This document shows positions 1-13,480 of a stretch of 64,000 bases of DNA, in pieces. Position numbers and translations under genes: made by a program. This DNA comes from Brugia malayi (taxonomy: Eukaryota > Nematoda > Chromadorea > Rhabditida > Onchocercidae), in contig NW_025062478.1 of the NCBI RefSeq assembly GCF_000002995.4, positions 6,734,001 to 6,798,000 on the forward strand, written 5' to 3'. Below the pieces are notes generated by a model. The model worked only from the letters and a program-made list of their open reading frames with translations. It had not been told where the DNA came from and did no database searches. Position 1 is the first letter of the stretch, and the number at the start of each line of letters is the position of its first letter.

Positions 1-3000
1 TTTTCCACTGATCACCGCTAGATCTTAGAACTTGTTACAAAAATATGTCCCAGCACTGGATGTTACTAACATTTACTCGTGAAAGTTGCACCTTTGTTAA
101 AAGTTGTTGTGAACTTAATTTACATCGAATGATACAGTGGCAGTTCCATAGTAAATTATCCAGTTGAAAATTGTTTGGAAACGAAGTTTCAAGCTTTATC
201 AACTTTATGTACTATGTGTTTTGGTAAATTTCGAAGCAAATTTCTTGCTTCTTATCTAGATCTTTTAATTTGCCTCAAATTCAGTACTGTTAAAATTTCA
301 GGGTTTATTTACTTACATTGTGTCCGACGCTGGGCGTACACAGATTCCTACTGGCTCACGGACTGTTCTTGGCATCTTTGGTCCAACCCACTTAGTTGAT
401 TTAGTTACTGGCGAACTGAAACTTTTATGATTTCAATCGTCATTAGTGCAGATTGCATAGTTCGGTGCATGTTTATTGTATGAATATTTAGAATATTCTG
501 GAAATTTTGTATTTCACTCTTTTACGAATGAAATTCGGCAAGCCTTCAGTTTTTGTTTTGTATGCGTTGTTTTGCCTATGCTCTTATATTTTTATGGGTC
601 GCTATTTAAGCCTCTCACATAGAAATAATTTTCTCATTAGTGACTTTTAGCGTAAAAGTGTATATCAGACTGATATTACGCATTGGAAATTGAAAATACT
701 AGTACCGAGAAAAGTTGCATTAATTATTCAGCATCATAGCCGTGCAAATAATAACTTTACTTGAAATGTCGTATTATTTAATTCGGTCTAGAGTAGCAGC
801 TTGGAGCATGAATTTCACATTGTTGGATAGATCGTTTTGAAATGTCAGTGATAAGTATTTCTATCTTATTTTCCTTCAAAACATCCATGGTCTAAAAAAT
901 TTGAAAAGTTTTTCCTATGCATCCGAAACACTTTGTATGGAATCATTTGCAAACTAACTGTCGACTCATTTTTGTGCTGAAAACAATTTTGTCGCAGAGT
1001 TTGGATGTACTGAAATATACATTCGAATGTGCTTGATCTGCTATGGGACATCCTGATATAGAGGGATTTTTTTTTTTTGATTTTAAAACTGATTCCTTCG
1101 TTATTGGTTTTTTTAGTCGTATGATTTATTTACAGTTGTCATTTCTGCTTGTCTTGCCAGGTTTATTTAGGTTTGTCAGAAGTGCTGTTCCCTAGTTAAA
1201 TTTAGAAATGTACGTTCAGGGCGTCGACTCTATCCTTTGATGGATTTCTAAATGACTTAGGAACTTGTTTATTATGTGTTACAACAACTTGTAGCGAGTC
1301 ACTCATGCTCATGGTGGGGATGCTAGTTATGCATTTTACATACTGGAAAAAACTCGAATCAAAAAAATTTCTTGAATTAATAACGAATCAGTACGCTATT
1401 AGGTTTACAGATGCATGTTATTTATGACACAGTCCATGTTCAAATGGCTAGGAAATGTTGAGATTTGTCATAACTTTTGAAGCAATAAATTCTGAGTAGC
1501 AGCCCGTCGTGTCAGAGTATGGAATGAGTAGGACTTTGTTAAAAACAACTTGGAACATACCTGAGAACTATTAGACTCTTTCGCTTGTGCTCTTAGTCTT
1601 ACCGAAAAGTGGCTAGTCCTCGTCATAACAGGAATATATATTGCGCTCAGAACAACTGTACTTCAGTGAATTTTTCCTCAACAACGGACATGATATGGGT
1701 TGTATATGAAGTAGAAACTCTCACGAGACCTGTACTTGCTTGCAAGTTGCCTTTGCTTAATTTCTGCTTTAACTATTACCCATTGTTTCCATACAAATTG
1801 TTTTCTGGAGATGCCAAAGCACTCCTCCCATATGAAGTCACCACACATCTTTTATGGAATATTGGTAATATTATATTTAACGATAAAAATGCCTTAAATA
1901 ACAAACTACCATGTCAAAGAAACCAGTGACAACACAAACCTTTACTGAAATCCCGATGTAGTAATGATTCAATAAAATGCTGATTTAACTTATGAAAGTA
2001 ATAATGTACAGAAATCTGTGGCAGTGATTGCTGATTGGTAGATGTAGAAATGGATCAATCGGTGCAGAATTAGAAACTGCTGCAGAAGTTCGAGAGGAAA
2101 AGAAAAAAATGTGTCACCCGGGGCAAAACAATCCCGGTATAGCTGTGATTTTTTTTTTAAACGCAGATCTTAAACTTCGCAGAATCTCTCCAAAAGTTTT
2201 AAGAAACAAAGGAAAGAATGAACCTGTGCTTGATGTACGCAAGAACAGGAAAAAAAAAATGCATCAGGAAGTATTCAACGTTGTGTACGCACCATTACTG
2301 CACTATAAGTGGTGAAGTGCAGTAAAAAAAGCAGTAGACGCCTAAGTGCACTCCTTCGTCTAAATTCAAAAGAAGTAAAAAAGCAGTGAGGAATTGCTAG
2401 CCAAACCTTTTTACATTTTGATCAATGCACCACTTTCGAAACATTCGTAAATGCCCACTCCAAAATATTTTATTTAGACTTTATAAAAGCCATCCAAAAT
2501 AATCTAGGACTACGAAGAAATGCATTACAAAAAAGTTTATGTAAAAGAGTCTGGCTAGCCAAGTGAGATTACTTCTAAAGCACAATATCATTATGGAAAA
2601 GATATGAAACAGTTTAACGGATAATCTAAAAGATAAACTTGTTCTGAAATAGAATCGAGTGGCCGGCCACCCCACCTAGGTCCCAGATCTGTGTTGTCCC
2701 AGAAATTTCTTGCTAGACAGTTCAATGAAAAGAATTTTACTGAATATGTTTTTGGAACTTTACGCTGATGCCTAAAAGAATTTTGAAGAACACGTTGAAA
2801 ATTATTATCAAAGCAAACTACTCCGTAAGCTTTCATAATCTCACTTCTAAACAAACAGTTTCTTCCAGATTTTCCGGAAAGCAACGCACCTCTCCAGGAC
2901 CAACTTACGTGAACCCGTTTACACTGGTGGATGAACGGCCATTCAATTTTTCCTTAGACTTGTAAAATAAAAAAATAAAAGAACAAAGGGAGAACAGAGG

Positions 3001-5460
3001 AAATAAATGAGTACGCAGTTAACTGAAACTAGAATACGGATAAATGAAAAACACATCTTTTGGAAGCAAAAGGTACCTTTGAAAATATGAAGCTGAAAGA
3101 CATACACATTGAAAGACAACCAATTAAAATGAATATATATAAGAATTTGCATATTTTAACTTTCTGTTTTAAAAATAATTAATAGAGAAATCAAATAATA
3201 GTGAATATCTTTAAAATGCTAGCAACAACGGACAAACTAAAGTACACAATAATTCATTATCCATTTCAATACTAGAAAAATACTCAGCACCTACTTCTCG
3301 AGTGGAAAATAGAATGAAAAAAAAAAAAAAAACAAAAGGCAGCCCATTTCTTTAACATTCAAGAATAGCTTGCAGGAAGAGAAAGATTATTAAAAATGTC
3401 TTCAGGAGGTATTTGGAAGATAGAAATATACTTAGCACCCATTTCTGGAGCAATTTAACTTCAGGAAGTGGAAGTTTACATATCTTGGTCAGTAAAGTCC
3501 TTAGAACTGTGCACAGGAACTACACTTCTATCTCATAGTGTGCCTAACTCTCCCTGCAAATTAGAGTTGTAAAAACAAGCAACGAAAAAGTACAGATCTG
3601 AGGAGTCCTGTTATTGTAATGAAATGAAAATGATGTGCTTGTGAGGATATCTCGTTATCACCATGCTTAAAAGTTTTAGCAAAAACTGGGAGACCTACTG
3701 AATTACAAAGTGTTGTTCGGTGGTAATGTTAAATTCGTACAGATTGAAAACAAGTCATTTCCGCTAGGTAACAACCTGAAATCGTCGCAGTATTCATATG
3801 TGTGCGTGTTTCGACATCCGTTTTGGGTCGGTTGCTCATACTGATATCAACACATGAAGTACTGCTTCACTACTGTTTCTCGGCCTCGGTGATTAATAGG
3901 ACTTAGAGACACAAGATTACCACAAAGTTTGGGAAGAAACCTGAAATAATTCCCAGTACAGCATCCTTCAAATATTCTGAGAATCTGGTCAAAATTTTTT
4001 AAAGCATCCAAAAAATCCGAGCTCACTTGTCCGTAATATCCACCTTTTTAACAGCAGATTTTTTACTTACATCTTCCACTGACACGGAACATATTTCATA
4101 TTTTAAAGATACTGCAATGAACGCTAAAGTGTTTTAAAACAAGAGATGGTTGGAACTAAAAAGACTATAGATGATTTCTATTAGTTATTGTAACTAACAA
4201 AACTGGATAAGTAACAAACAGAAAAGTTAGTATAGTTCCCTTATTTAGAACTGCTAAAACAAATTTTGACCCCTAAATTACTGAAAACTTTTCAAGTATT
4301 ATCAGTACAGCCTTATCAAAACTATTTTCACCAAATATAAGTCATATTTTCTAAAAAATAAACCATAACTAACAATTTGATACGACCACTCAAAACTGCG
4401 ACATAAGGTGAAAAACTTCAGCCCTTTGATGTCTATATCGCTATGCAGGCCATACTGCTGCTAACAGTAGGCCTGGACACTCCGACAGCACCTACTTTAG
4501 ATCCCCTGAAAATTGTAAAGCACTGCAAACCCGAAAGGATACCATATTTCAACTGACATCTCATATAATCTATCATGTATCTTTTTTAGCGAGAAATTAA
4601 TGCAGAGAAAAACATGGTAATTGAACATTTAAAACTGAAATTTGCTCATACGCAAAATATATGAATGTGGTGCGACAAATATTCTTTTTCGAAAAAAAAA
4701 ATTTTTTTTTTTTGAGAGGGAGAAATAAAATTTCTGAAATATCGGCAAACAAGTGGCATTAGTAAGTCGAACAATTTTACATCACTAGTCACGAATGACA
4801 TAGTCTAGTGAGTAGCTGAGTAAACAAAAGCACTAGCAGTTTGCAAGGTGTCTGTAAAAAGTGCACATATATTGATAAATTAATGAAAGTACACAACGAA
4901 CAAAAAATTTACAAACTATATTACGATGAATTCTGCGAACTGCTATCTGTTACATAGCTACTTAAAGGTTGCAAAACTAAATTCAATACTAACATTGTAA
5001 CAAAATTTCCGGAATCTTCGCAGTAAAAGTATTAAATTAGGAATTAAATCAAGAAAAATTAAGACAAATACGTATTTGTAATTTCACAATAGCATTTCAC
5101 TGAGCATGATGTAGTACGAAGCACAAATTCTAAGTCCCAGATTTCATTTCCAAAAATGTCTCTGAGTTTACTTCACAAATAAACCTTGATACATAAGTGA
5201 GTACTGCTGAGAAAATTCCAAAGATTCGGAATATTCGGCTTGAAGAATGGAACAAATAATTCATCGAGAAAACATTAAGAAAAACATAGTATTATGCATT
5301 GACGGATATCTAGCACTGCTTTTAGGTTCCTGTCACCATGTTTTTCATTCACTTAAAAATCTTTTCACAATAAGAGAAGTTTTGGTAGCGCAAATAACCA
5401 CATCAGCAATAAAGCATGGAGGTTTCATGCAGTGGACAGCAACTCGGATGGGGACAATTC
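1..5460. other. AT-rich region without a recognisable gene
   Basis: I found no exon chain here on either strand. The open frames present (for example 1609-1929 + and 2028-2315 +) resemble no family I know, use rare codons and lack convincing flanking splice sites. The stretch contains short poly-A and poly-T runs. One small GC-rich island at about 2655-2720 includes the perfect 12-bp palindrome GTGGCCGGCCAC at 2659-2670. It may be intergenic DNA or part of a long intron or UTR of a gene lying mostly outside the window. Confidence 0.5.
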
Positions 5461-5463
5461 TAC

Positions 5464-5870
5464 AGATAAAAGGAAAGAGGGAGAGAGAAAGAGGGAGAGG
5501 GAGACTCAAAATGACCAGATTAGATGCAATATTAGCAATTTCAGAGTGAATGGAAACATTTATGGAACATCATGACTATGAATAAAATATTATGAATATT
5601 GATTGAAGCACTATGTGAATGACTATGAGTGAATGAACGAATGAAATGAATGAATGAATGAATGAATGAAAGTGAACGAGTGGGAAAGGGGGAGGAGGAA
5701 GAAGGAAGGAAGGAAAAAGGAGGAGTGAGGGAGGAAGGAAGGGAAAGGAGGAAGGAAGAAAGGAAGAGGAGAAAGGAAAGGAGGAAAAGAGGAAGGAAGG
5801 AAGGAAGGAAGAGAGGAAAGGAGAAAGGGAGTAAGGAAAGGAGGAGGGAAGAAGTAAACGAGAGAGTAAG
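5464..5870 (+). repeat. Polypurine / tetranucleotide repeat tract
   Basis: The + strand is almost purely G and A, built from GGAAGG, GAGAGG and, at about 5640-5670, GAAT units. The opposite strand is therefore polypyrimidine. Long open frames on both strands here encode only Glu/Arg/Lys-rich or Ser/Phe/Pro-rich repeats and are by-products of the repeat. Long mirror-like polypurine tracts can form triplex DNA and are often unstable in length. Confidence 0.9.
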
Positions 5871-7330
5871 TGGGGATGAATGTCTGCGGTGACGACGATA
5901 ACACCCACCAGACTATGCCATCATCGTCATCGGATTGTGTCCGCTCGCCCCCGCAGCACTATCCCCAAGGGACACTAGCATATTGCAGGAGAGCCACTGC
6001 GTGCCATGCTGGCGTGCAGACAGCGAAGAGGACAATAACAACAACAACAACAACAACAACAGCAATGACAACGACAACAATAATAATAAAACGCCAGAAG
6101 AGTTGAACGAGCGTTGTTCAGAGAGTTATCGCGAATTCGGGATGAAACTCGATGTGAATAGAAGTAGACAGATGACAGGGACCATCTCGAGATTGTATAA
6201 ACAGGGAGCAAGGGCCGTTAAGATGACTCTCTCATCCTCCCCTCCCCTTTCTCTCCTTCTCTCTCTCTCTTCCTACTACTCCAAACATGCTCGATTACAC
6301 AATAGGACAAAGAGGTACTATTCGGGCAAGGGTCATCTGAGACATCTGCTTCATAATTCATTTGAAAACATGACCGATCATTCTTTCAAGTAGTGGCTAG
6401 GACCGTGTGTGTAGTGCTCTTCTACATAAGACTGAGCGTTACTATTAAGATTGATGGGTCGCACTACCGTCTGAACAGGTTTATTGTGACTACGAAGCAC
6501 ACGGTGGGATTCACTGAGTGCAGTAATGATGCAAATCTTGAAATGTTCATATTGCTACCACTAAAAAATGCACTTGAAATTTCGTGACAAACAAGTGGAA
6601 ACAGATTTGGGACAAAAGGTCTTCAGAATACTGGACAGAGTTATTTAAATGAGATAAGAATTGAGCAGTAAACAGAGATTAAGAGGGAAGCAATACCTGA
6701 TAAAAGAGTTGGGAGGGAAAGAGAAGAAAACATCTAGTAAACTGGGTAACTTCCTTACTGTCCATATCCCCTCTGAAAGAGTTAAAGTTTTTTGTACAGC
6801 AAATCTTTAAAAACTAAAGAAATGCATAGATGCTAGAAAAGTTCGACAATCCATCGGTTGACTATACGGCAGTTAAGTTTCTCAAGCAGAAGTTTCGTAG
6901 CGAAAACTGCCATGGTTGGAGACTTTTATTATCGATGATACATTCATTCCTTCCATCCCGACGTGACGATACCTGTCAGTGGGAAGGCCGGGGTAACCGA
7001 TCGCTTCCTCCGATCACTATCAATTACAGGAAACATTGATAGACACAGGTGAGAGAGAGAGAGGGAGAGAATGTTGTGCAAATGCAAATTAACGGAACAA
7101 GCGAAGTGCAGAATGACCCTGAGGATAGTGGGCGCGCGGTATGTATCCCGTGGTAAGCAGTGCCAGTTGTCGTTCTCCTACCCGATGACCTATCGCCGTC
7201 GTTCGTACCTTTCTCCCTCGCCTTCTTTCCCTCCCTCTAGATATCACTCTCGACCTCGAGTGCAACTGTAGCTCGCTCGCCTCGCTACACACCCCGCAAT
7301 CTCTGAGATTGTGATAATGTCGACGAGGGT
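5871..7330. other. GC-richer, non-coding-looking block, possible upstream regulatory region
   Basis: Base composition rises well above the surroundings and CpG dinucleotides are common. The block contains an (AAC)n/(AAT)n run at about 6033-6090, a CT-rich run at about 6238-6275 and a GA-rich run at about 7049-7070. Short open frames exist but are dominated by these repeats or end without splice signals. It lies 0.8-2.2 kb upstream of the purple acid phosphatase, so a promoter or enhancer role is possible. This is inference only. Confidence 0.4.
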
Positions 7331-8083
7331 CATGCTAGAAGAGATTTTTAATTTTTTCAAGAAGAACTACAAGTTTTGACCTTTTCATTCTGCTTCCCCA
7401 TTCGTTATCTCTGACCAATAAGAAAATTAGCATCGGCTCATCGGTTCAAATATCTTACTATTTAAAAAAATAGAGAAAACAATGGAAATGATAATGATGA
7501 TACTATGGAATGATTTAGGTAAGTTGAAGATGAACGTGGTAAAACGATGAAAGTAAAGATGTCTCCTAGTCACTTTTTTGGGTGGTACACGATGGTGACA
7601 TGTCGAAACATCCATTTAAAACACTTTACTAAACTCATTAACACATGGGTGAAGAATATGGACCAGCAAATGGTGACACCTTGTACTCGCATCATTTTTC
7701 CTCAATATAAATTTGCATGCGATTCAAAACATATGAAAGCAGAGAGGCATTTTCGAGTGGAATAGTTATGAATTGAAAGTGATTAAAGTGAAAAAAAAAA
7801 AGGAAAAAATGGGAATTTATGGATCAATTCTAAGGATAATTTTAAAATTTTACTATAAAATATTTCTAAAATTTCAATCCGAGCAAAGCTTTCTGAAAAT
7901 GAAATGAAATGAAGACTTGAGAAACAATACAAAGACAGTAAAGGATATTTATAGCTCTTCAACAACACATGTTGATATAAAGCTGCTTCACTGATTAATT
8001 ACCATCGCTTATAAAAGCTTAGTTTCGATCATTCGAATAGCATTACCAGCTATATCGATCTGATTAGCATTTTTATTTCACAG

Positions 8084-8111
8084 TTGGCCCCTTCCTCAGT
8101 AATATGCTGAT
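8084..8111 (+). promoter_or_regulatory. Probable trans-splice acceptor and 5' leader of the phosphatase mRNA
   Basis: A consensus acceptor (TTTTATTTCACAG) ends at 8083, 28 nt before the phosphatase ATG. No matching donor or coding exon is visible upstream, so this is probably where a spliced leader is joined; an intron in the 5' UTR is the alternative. The leader contains an extra ATG at 8104, eight bases upstream of the real start and out of frame. Confidence 0.55.
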
Positions 8112-11100
8112 ATGCTCCCTTCGGTGTTTCTTCTGCTTTTATTCTTCCTCAGTCAAAGTTCGTCAAGAAAAAATTCACTGAAACCACTTCGTGCTTTCAA
8201 TCGAAAAATTAATCGAAGTCCTAATCAAGGTCCTTACTATGCGCAACCGGAACAGATTGCTCTTAGTTATGGAGGTAATCCTTGCTGGCTTTACCACAGC
8301 TCATATTTCTTTGTTACTTGATGATGGCAATGTGGCATTGTCTCTCGAGTTCTCTCGAGATTACTGGGATAGTTCAAAGATGTAGTGATTCAGATATGAG
8401 ACCAAAATGATGCTAGCAGTCATCTTTCAGACTTTTAAAAAAGTGCCTATAGCAGCGATATGGGCGAAGATGAGGAATTATCGAATAGCTGATCAATTTG
8501 ATCAGTTATTCGATAATTCAAAAAATTTTTGATCAAGTTAAAAATAAATTTTAATTTTGATCTCGTACTGAAACGAACAATTTTAGTCAAATCTGTCCTC
8601 TCCGGTCACTTAATAATTTTTAGCAAGTCATTAAAATAATTACTGACTTATAGACACTTTTTCAAGCTGTTTATTCTCATTGCAGCAACACAAAACATTT
8701 CTTTCGCGAAAGCTTAGCATCTACTTAGTTTAATCTTTATGTACTTCATCTGTTTGGATTATCGTGGTGTTTACCTGTAACAGTCATAGGGTAAGACTGA
8801 TAAGTTCAGGATGTCATGAGAGTTGTTAGACGTAGTGATCAGTTAAGCATTCGATGATTGAAATGGACGAGTCTAACTAGCAGTGAATTCCGAATCACTG
8901 AGAAATCATGTAACTTGACAGAATCATGGTTCAATCAATAGTCTCATTTTTTTGCAGCTAGAAAAAAGGGATTAGATGAGCAGAGCGGAAGTAAACTGAA
9001 ATAAGTCTTTTAATTTTGAGAACATGCAAAAAATGATTGTCTAAGGAAAATATGATAAAAATTCGAATTTCGGAAAATGGAAGTGCTGTTTGGAAAAGCT
9101 TTATGCAAGTTATTGAAAATGTGTAAAACAATGCAATTTAGATAAGCATTTACATTTTAGAAAACACTATTGAAAGATTCAGGCATTTTAAATCTTTTTT
9201 AAAATTCAATTTAATCTGTACTTTTCAGGTAATGTATCCGCCATGTGGATAACTTGGCTTACTTATAATGACACCTTTTCATCAATTGTGGAATATGGCA
9301 TCAATGATTTAAGATGGTCTGTTAAAGGCAGTTCTGTTCTATTCATCGATGGTGGCAAGCAAAGAAGTAGGCGATATATACACCGAGTTCTACTGACCGG
9401 TTTGATACCCGGAACTATTTACCGTACGTTTACACCGCATGAAAGTAAATCTATAATATATACGTTCAGTGGTAATGCCATGACATGTCTGGAAAACTAC
9501 TTAGTAAAAGTTCTCGGTGCAAAATAAATAAGGACTTTGGCCTGATAAATGTTAAAAGTTTCAGCTTTCAAACTCTCATGACCTATTTATTTTTATAAAA
9601 ATCTTATCTTCATTCAGCAAATTTTATTTTAACTGTTTTCAATGTCTTCAAAAAGTGATGCACAGAGTACCATGTTGGTTCGGAATACGGCTGGAGTTCA
9701 AGTTATCGATTCAAAGCGATGCAAAACTTAACAAATCATGAATATATATATGCAGTTTATGGAGATCTTGGCGTTGTAAATGCTCGGTCACTCGGAAAAA
9801 TACAACAACAAGCACAGCGGTCACTAATCGACGCTGTTTTACATATTGGTCAGTCACTTTTTAATTTGTGCTGACAATGAAATTTTATGATTTTTGATAA
9901 ATAAAACTGAAAAGTTATTGTTTAACTTTGTTTATTGTTAAAAATAACTGCTAGAAACAAATAGACAAATAAATTCACGCGTCATTATATTTAGGTGACA
10001 TGGCATATAACTTGGATACTGTATGTTTCATCTTCCTTCTTGCAACAGTGTTTTCGACTATTCCATTATGAATCAAAAAGCACAAAGCATATATTTCAAA
10101 AAAAAAAAAATGTAATGGTTGCTTTATTTGGAAAATGATGATTATCAGGATGAAGGACAATTTGGTGATCAATTCGGCAGACAAATTGAACCGGTAGCAG
10201 CTTACGTACCGTATATGATGGTTGTCGGTAACCATGAACAGGCATATAACTTCTCTCACTATGTCAACCGGTATACCATGCCGAATAGTGAACACAACCT
10301 TTTTTATAGGTAATAGAATTTTTCACTTTGTGTGCAAACTAGATTTAAGTCTCTTTTTTATGATTACAACGATTACAATGAAAAAAGGAAATGATTCGTT
10401 TTGGTTATTTTATCAAATTTATTTGTGAATTCTTTCATTCTGCTTCATTGATTCATAGATATTAATTTAAAAGATAATAAAAGGATTGCGTTTATACAAA
10501 TTAATGAAATATGCAGCAAAGTGATGCTTGCATTTATTTATGTATTTAGTTAAATTACTCACGCATACTAATTTAATGATTTGAATGCTGAAGCGTAGAA
10601 ATTTTTCATTTGCCTCAAATATTATCATACATCGATAGTTTTAACTTTTTGTAAATGCTTTGCAGTTTTGATCTTGGTACTGCTCATTTTATTGCCATAT
10701 CAACCGAATTTTATTATTTCACTGAATATGGCTCTATACAAATAGCGAATCAGTGGAAATGGCTTACTGAAGATTTAAAGGTGAGTTTTACTAAACAGCA
10801 TGAAGTGCAAGAAGAAAACGTAAAAGTGTTACCGCTCTTTGCTGATTTTTAGCGCGCATCTGCAAACCGTGACAAATATCCATGGATTATAACAATGGGA
10901 CATCGACCGATGTATTGCTCGAATTACGATTCCGATGATTGCACTAAATACGAATCGCGAGTGAGTCATTTTATTTGCAGATGTTAATGAAAGTCATGAT
11001 GATTGCGAATATCGGAGAAAGACTATTTATGTCTTTTTCAGTTTTTTCAGTTTCGCATCTTATTGTAAACTTAAGTTCAAACTTAGGTACGTTCGGGCGT

Positions 11101-12504
11101 GCCTGGAACACATCGTTACGGTTTTGAAAAATTGTTTTATACATATGGAGTTGACTTAGAAATTTGGGCGCACGAACATTCCTATGAACGCATGTGGCCA
11201 TTATACAATCGTACCGTAAGCATTTTCTTACTGAATATTTTTTAGAATATTTAATTTATTAAACGACTTTTAAAAAATGATAAAATGTGAAGATGAATTG
11301 TTCAAAATATTCATACTAACTTTTGAATGAATGCTATTTTTTTCCAGATTTTTTTTCTTTTTGCCAGCAGATCCAGTTGAATGGTTTTAAGTGAAGTGAA
11401 CATTGTTTCAGCTATTTAAATTCAGGTTTATAATGGTACCAAGGAACCATATACCGATCCTCCAGCACCTGTACATATCATTTCAGGATCTGCTGTAAGC
11501 AAATTCACATTTGAAACTATATTTTCAGAATTTGAAATGATTTCTGATTCTTAGTTTAATAATAACAAATCCTACCGAAATTTTCTATCAAAACTTCAAT
11601 ATCTATATGCATTTTTTCAAACTACAATAAACATTTCCTTTAAGCTTGAATCCTAGATTAATATTAATCAACATTAGTAGGGATGCCAAGAATATACCGA
11701 TCCATTTGTACCCCAGCCATCTCCGTGGAGTGCATTTCGTTCCTCAAACTATGGCTTTGGTCGACTTCATATATTTAATGCAACCCATCTCTACTTCGAG
11801 CAAGTATCTGCATCAAAGGTTTTCAGTTATTTCTGTATTATTTAGGTGTAACTTTCAACTGCATCTGCTCATTTCTACAGTCGATCCTAATATTAGCATT
11901 ATGAATAAGAAGATTTCTCAGGTTTCAGAAGATCTTGAAAGGTTCGAAAAATAAACGAAATTTCTTCGGGATGAGTATAATTCACTGATGTTCGCTGATC
12001 TGAAAACTATTCGCCTGAAACTGTATTTTTAGGCCCAAAAATCGTTTAATTGCATGAAAATAATGATGATAGCTGCTAGAATATGAGCAAATATAATGTT
12101 GTGTGAGTATCAGTAAAGAAATATTATTGATGAAAATGCATTAACTGACAAACTTTCCGGCATAAAATGACTCGGGAATGATTGCAAAGGCATGTAAGCA
12201 AGAAGTTACATTGATATCAAACAGGGATAATGTTTTCTAGTTGCCTAAGTTGTTCAATTTGAACGGATCTTTGCAATCATAGTCCTTTCCTGACGGGATG
12301 AAACTATTGCCATCGCAATAAACTGAGAATTTTTGCTGAACGAATAAAATATTGCAATTCTTAGCACTATAAAACGATAATACTATAAATTAATTATTTC
12401 AGGAAGAAACGGAAGACAGTTTCTGGTTGATCAAACATAAGCACGGTCCTTACACCTTTGAGCATCGCAAACAAATGAAGCAGTTTGGTACCTATGTACC
12501 TTGA
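8112..12504 (+). CDS. Purple acid phosphatase, ACP7 type
   Basis: Secreted binuclear metallophosphatase that hydrolyses phosphomonoesters at acid pH. Eleven exons with consistent phase: 8112-8274, 9229-9423, 9666-9848, 9995-10020, 10149-10309, 10666-10780, 10853-10960, 11087-11215, 11426-11494, 11681-11818, 12403-12504, giving 462 residues, the usual family length. Residues 1 to about 18 are a hydrophobic signal peptide. An N-terminal fibronectin-like domain opens with PYYAQPEQIALSYGG. The metal ligands appear in the family order: GDLG (Asp153), GDMAY (Asp182, Tyr185), GNHE (Asn217, His218), GHRP (His298) and WAHEHSYER (His346, His348). GHRPMYCSN and WAHEHSYER are typical of animal ACP7. The C-terminus ends FGTYVP. 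All ligands are present, so the enzyme should be active. It is tail-to-tail with the aminopeptidase gene. Confidence 0.95.
8475..8519. repeat. 45-bp near-perfect palindrome in phosphatase intron 1
   Basis: Two 22-bp arms flank a single central T at 8497. Left arm GAATTATCGAATAGCTGATC(AA) and the reverse complement of the right arm differ at one position only. It can form a cruciform in DNA or a long hairpin in the unspliced transcript. No coding role. Confidence 0.9.
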
Positions 12505-13480
12505 AATACCAGTTATCCATCAAATTTCCTGAACATAAAGTTTTCATTTCCACAGTGACTTCTAACGACTTTTAATGATTTGCATATTAATTAAATTTCT
12601 ATGGAAGTAAATTCATTAAGAAATTATTAGTATTATTAGATAATCAAAATGAAGTCCTGTCTAATGGATCCCTTTAGCGGAATAACTGTGTTAACTTTCA
12701 ATCAAAATTCAAAAATAATTCGGCTATCTTCAGTGTAGAATCTTTCTTTCTTGTAAAGAGATTAAAGATTAAAATCTTCACCTTCTATTAGTTATTTCCT
12801 TGAAATCTTTATGATTTATAATTAAAAAAAAAAAAAATAAATAAAAAACAAAGAATAAATAAATAAATACTCGGAAATGACTTCGAATTTAACTCTCGCC
12901 ACTTTTTTAGACTGTTTTCATTAAAAATCCTGATTAATTTCAAATTCAATTTGCATCTAACAGAGAGAAATGACAGTTTGAAATTGGAAATTTATTGTGC
13001 TATGGAAGGATGCTCTTACACTGAGGTACATACAAAGCATCTACTGCAAACGAAACAACTGTTTCCTTTAAAATATAAGACACTTTTATAAGAAAATACT
13101 TGGTAACAAAACATAAAATGAAGTGAAGCAAATAGGAATTTACAATTCTGAATATATTTGAGGTCCAAAAGAAACTTTTATATACAACGACTCTCAAAAC
13201 AGAATCTAATATAGAAGAAGGGATGAAAATGAGCCATTTATGTCCCCAAGAGCTAATTTTCGAAGTTTGCTGAAAGTTTCTTCGAATTTTTACATTTATA
13301 GACACTTTTGTTTTACAATGATGCATTCCAAATAGAATAAGGAAGTGATTCGAAAAGACAAACGTAAATGAGTTTTATCGAATCGCAACAACAATAATAT
13401 TTAACATTGGACGTATTGTATGTCAAGTGTAAGGGATTTAAGATGGTAATCTTTGGATGGTAATTAACTAGGCAAAAGTG
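12505..13480. other. 3'-to-3' intergenic region
   Basis: This separates the convergent phosphatase (+) and aminopeptidase (-) genes and must contain both 3' UTRs. It is AT-rich with an A-run and AATAAATAAATAAA cluster at about 12823-12868. The open frame 13000-13326 (-) is low-quality and unrelated to either gene. Confidence 0.6.

Noticed and set aside
1609..1929. 106-residue open frame on the + strand, followed by AATAAA
   Set aside because: The frame has no ATG at its start, no family resemblance and no acceptor in a matching phase. The AATAAA alone is weak in AT-rich DNA.
5576..6393. Open frames of 76-152 residues on both strands
   Set aside because: They are produced by the polypurine and (AAC)n repeats and encode only low-complexity sequence.
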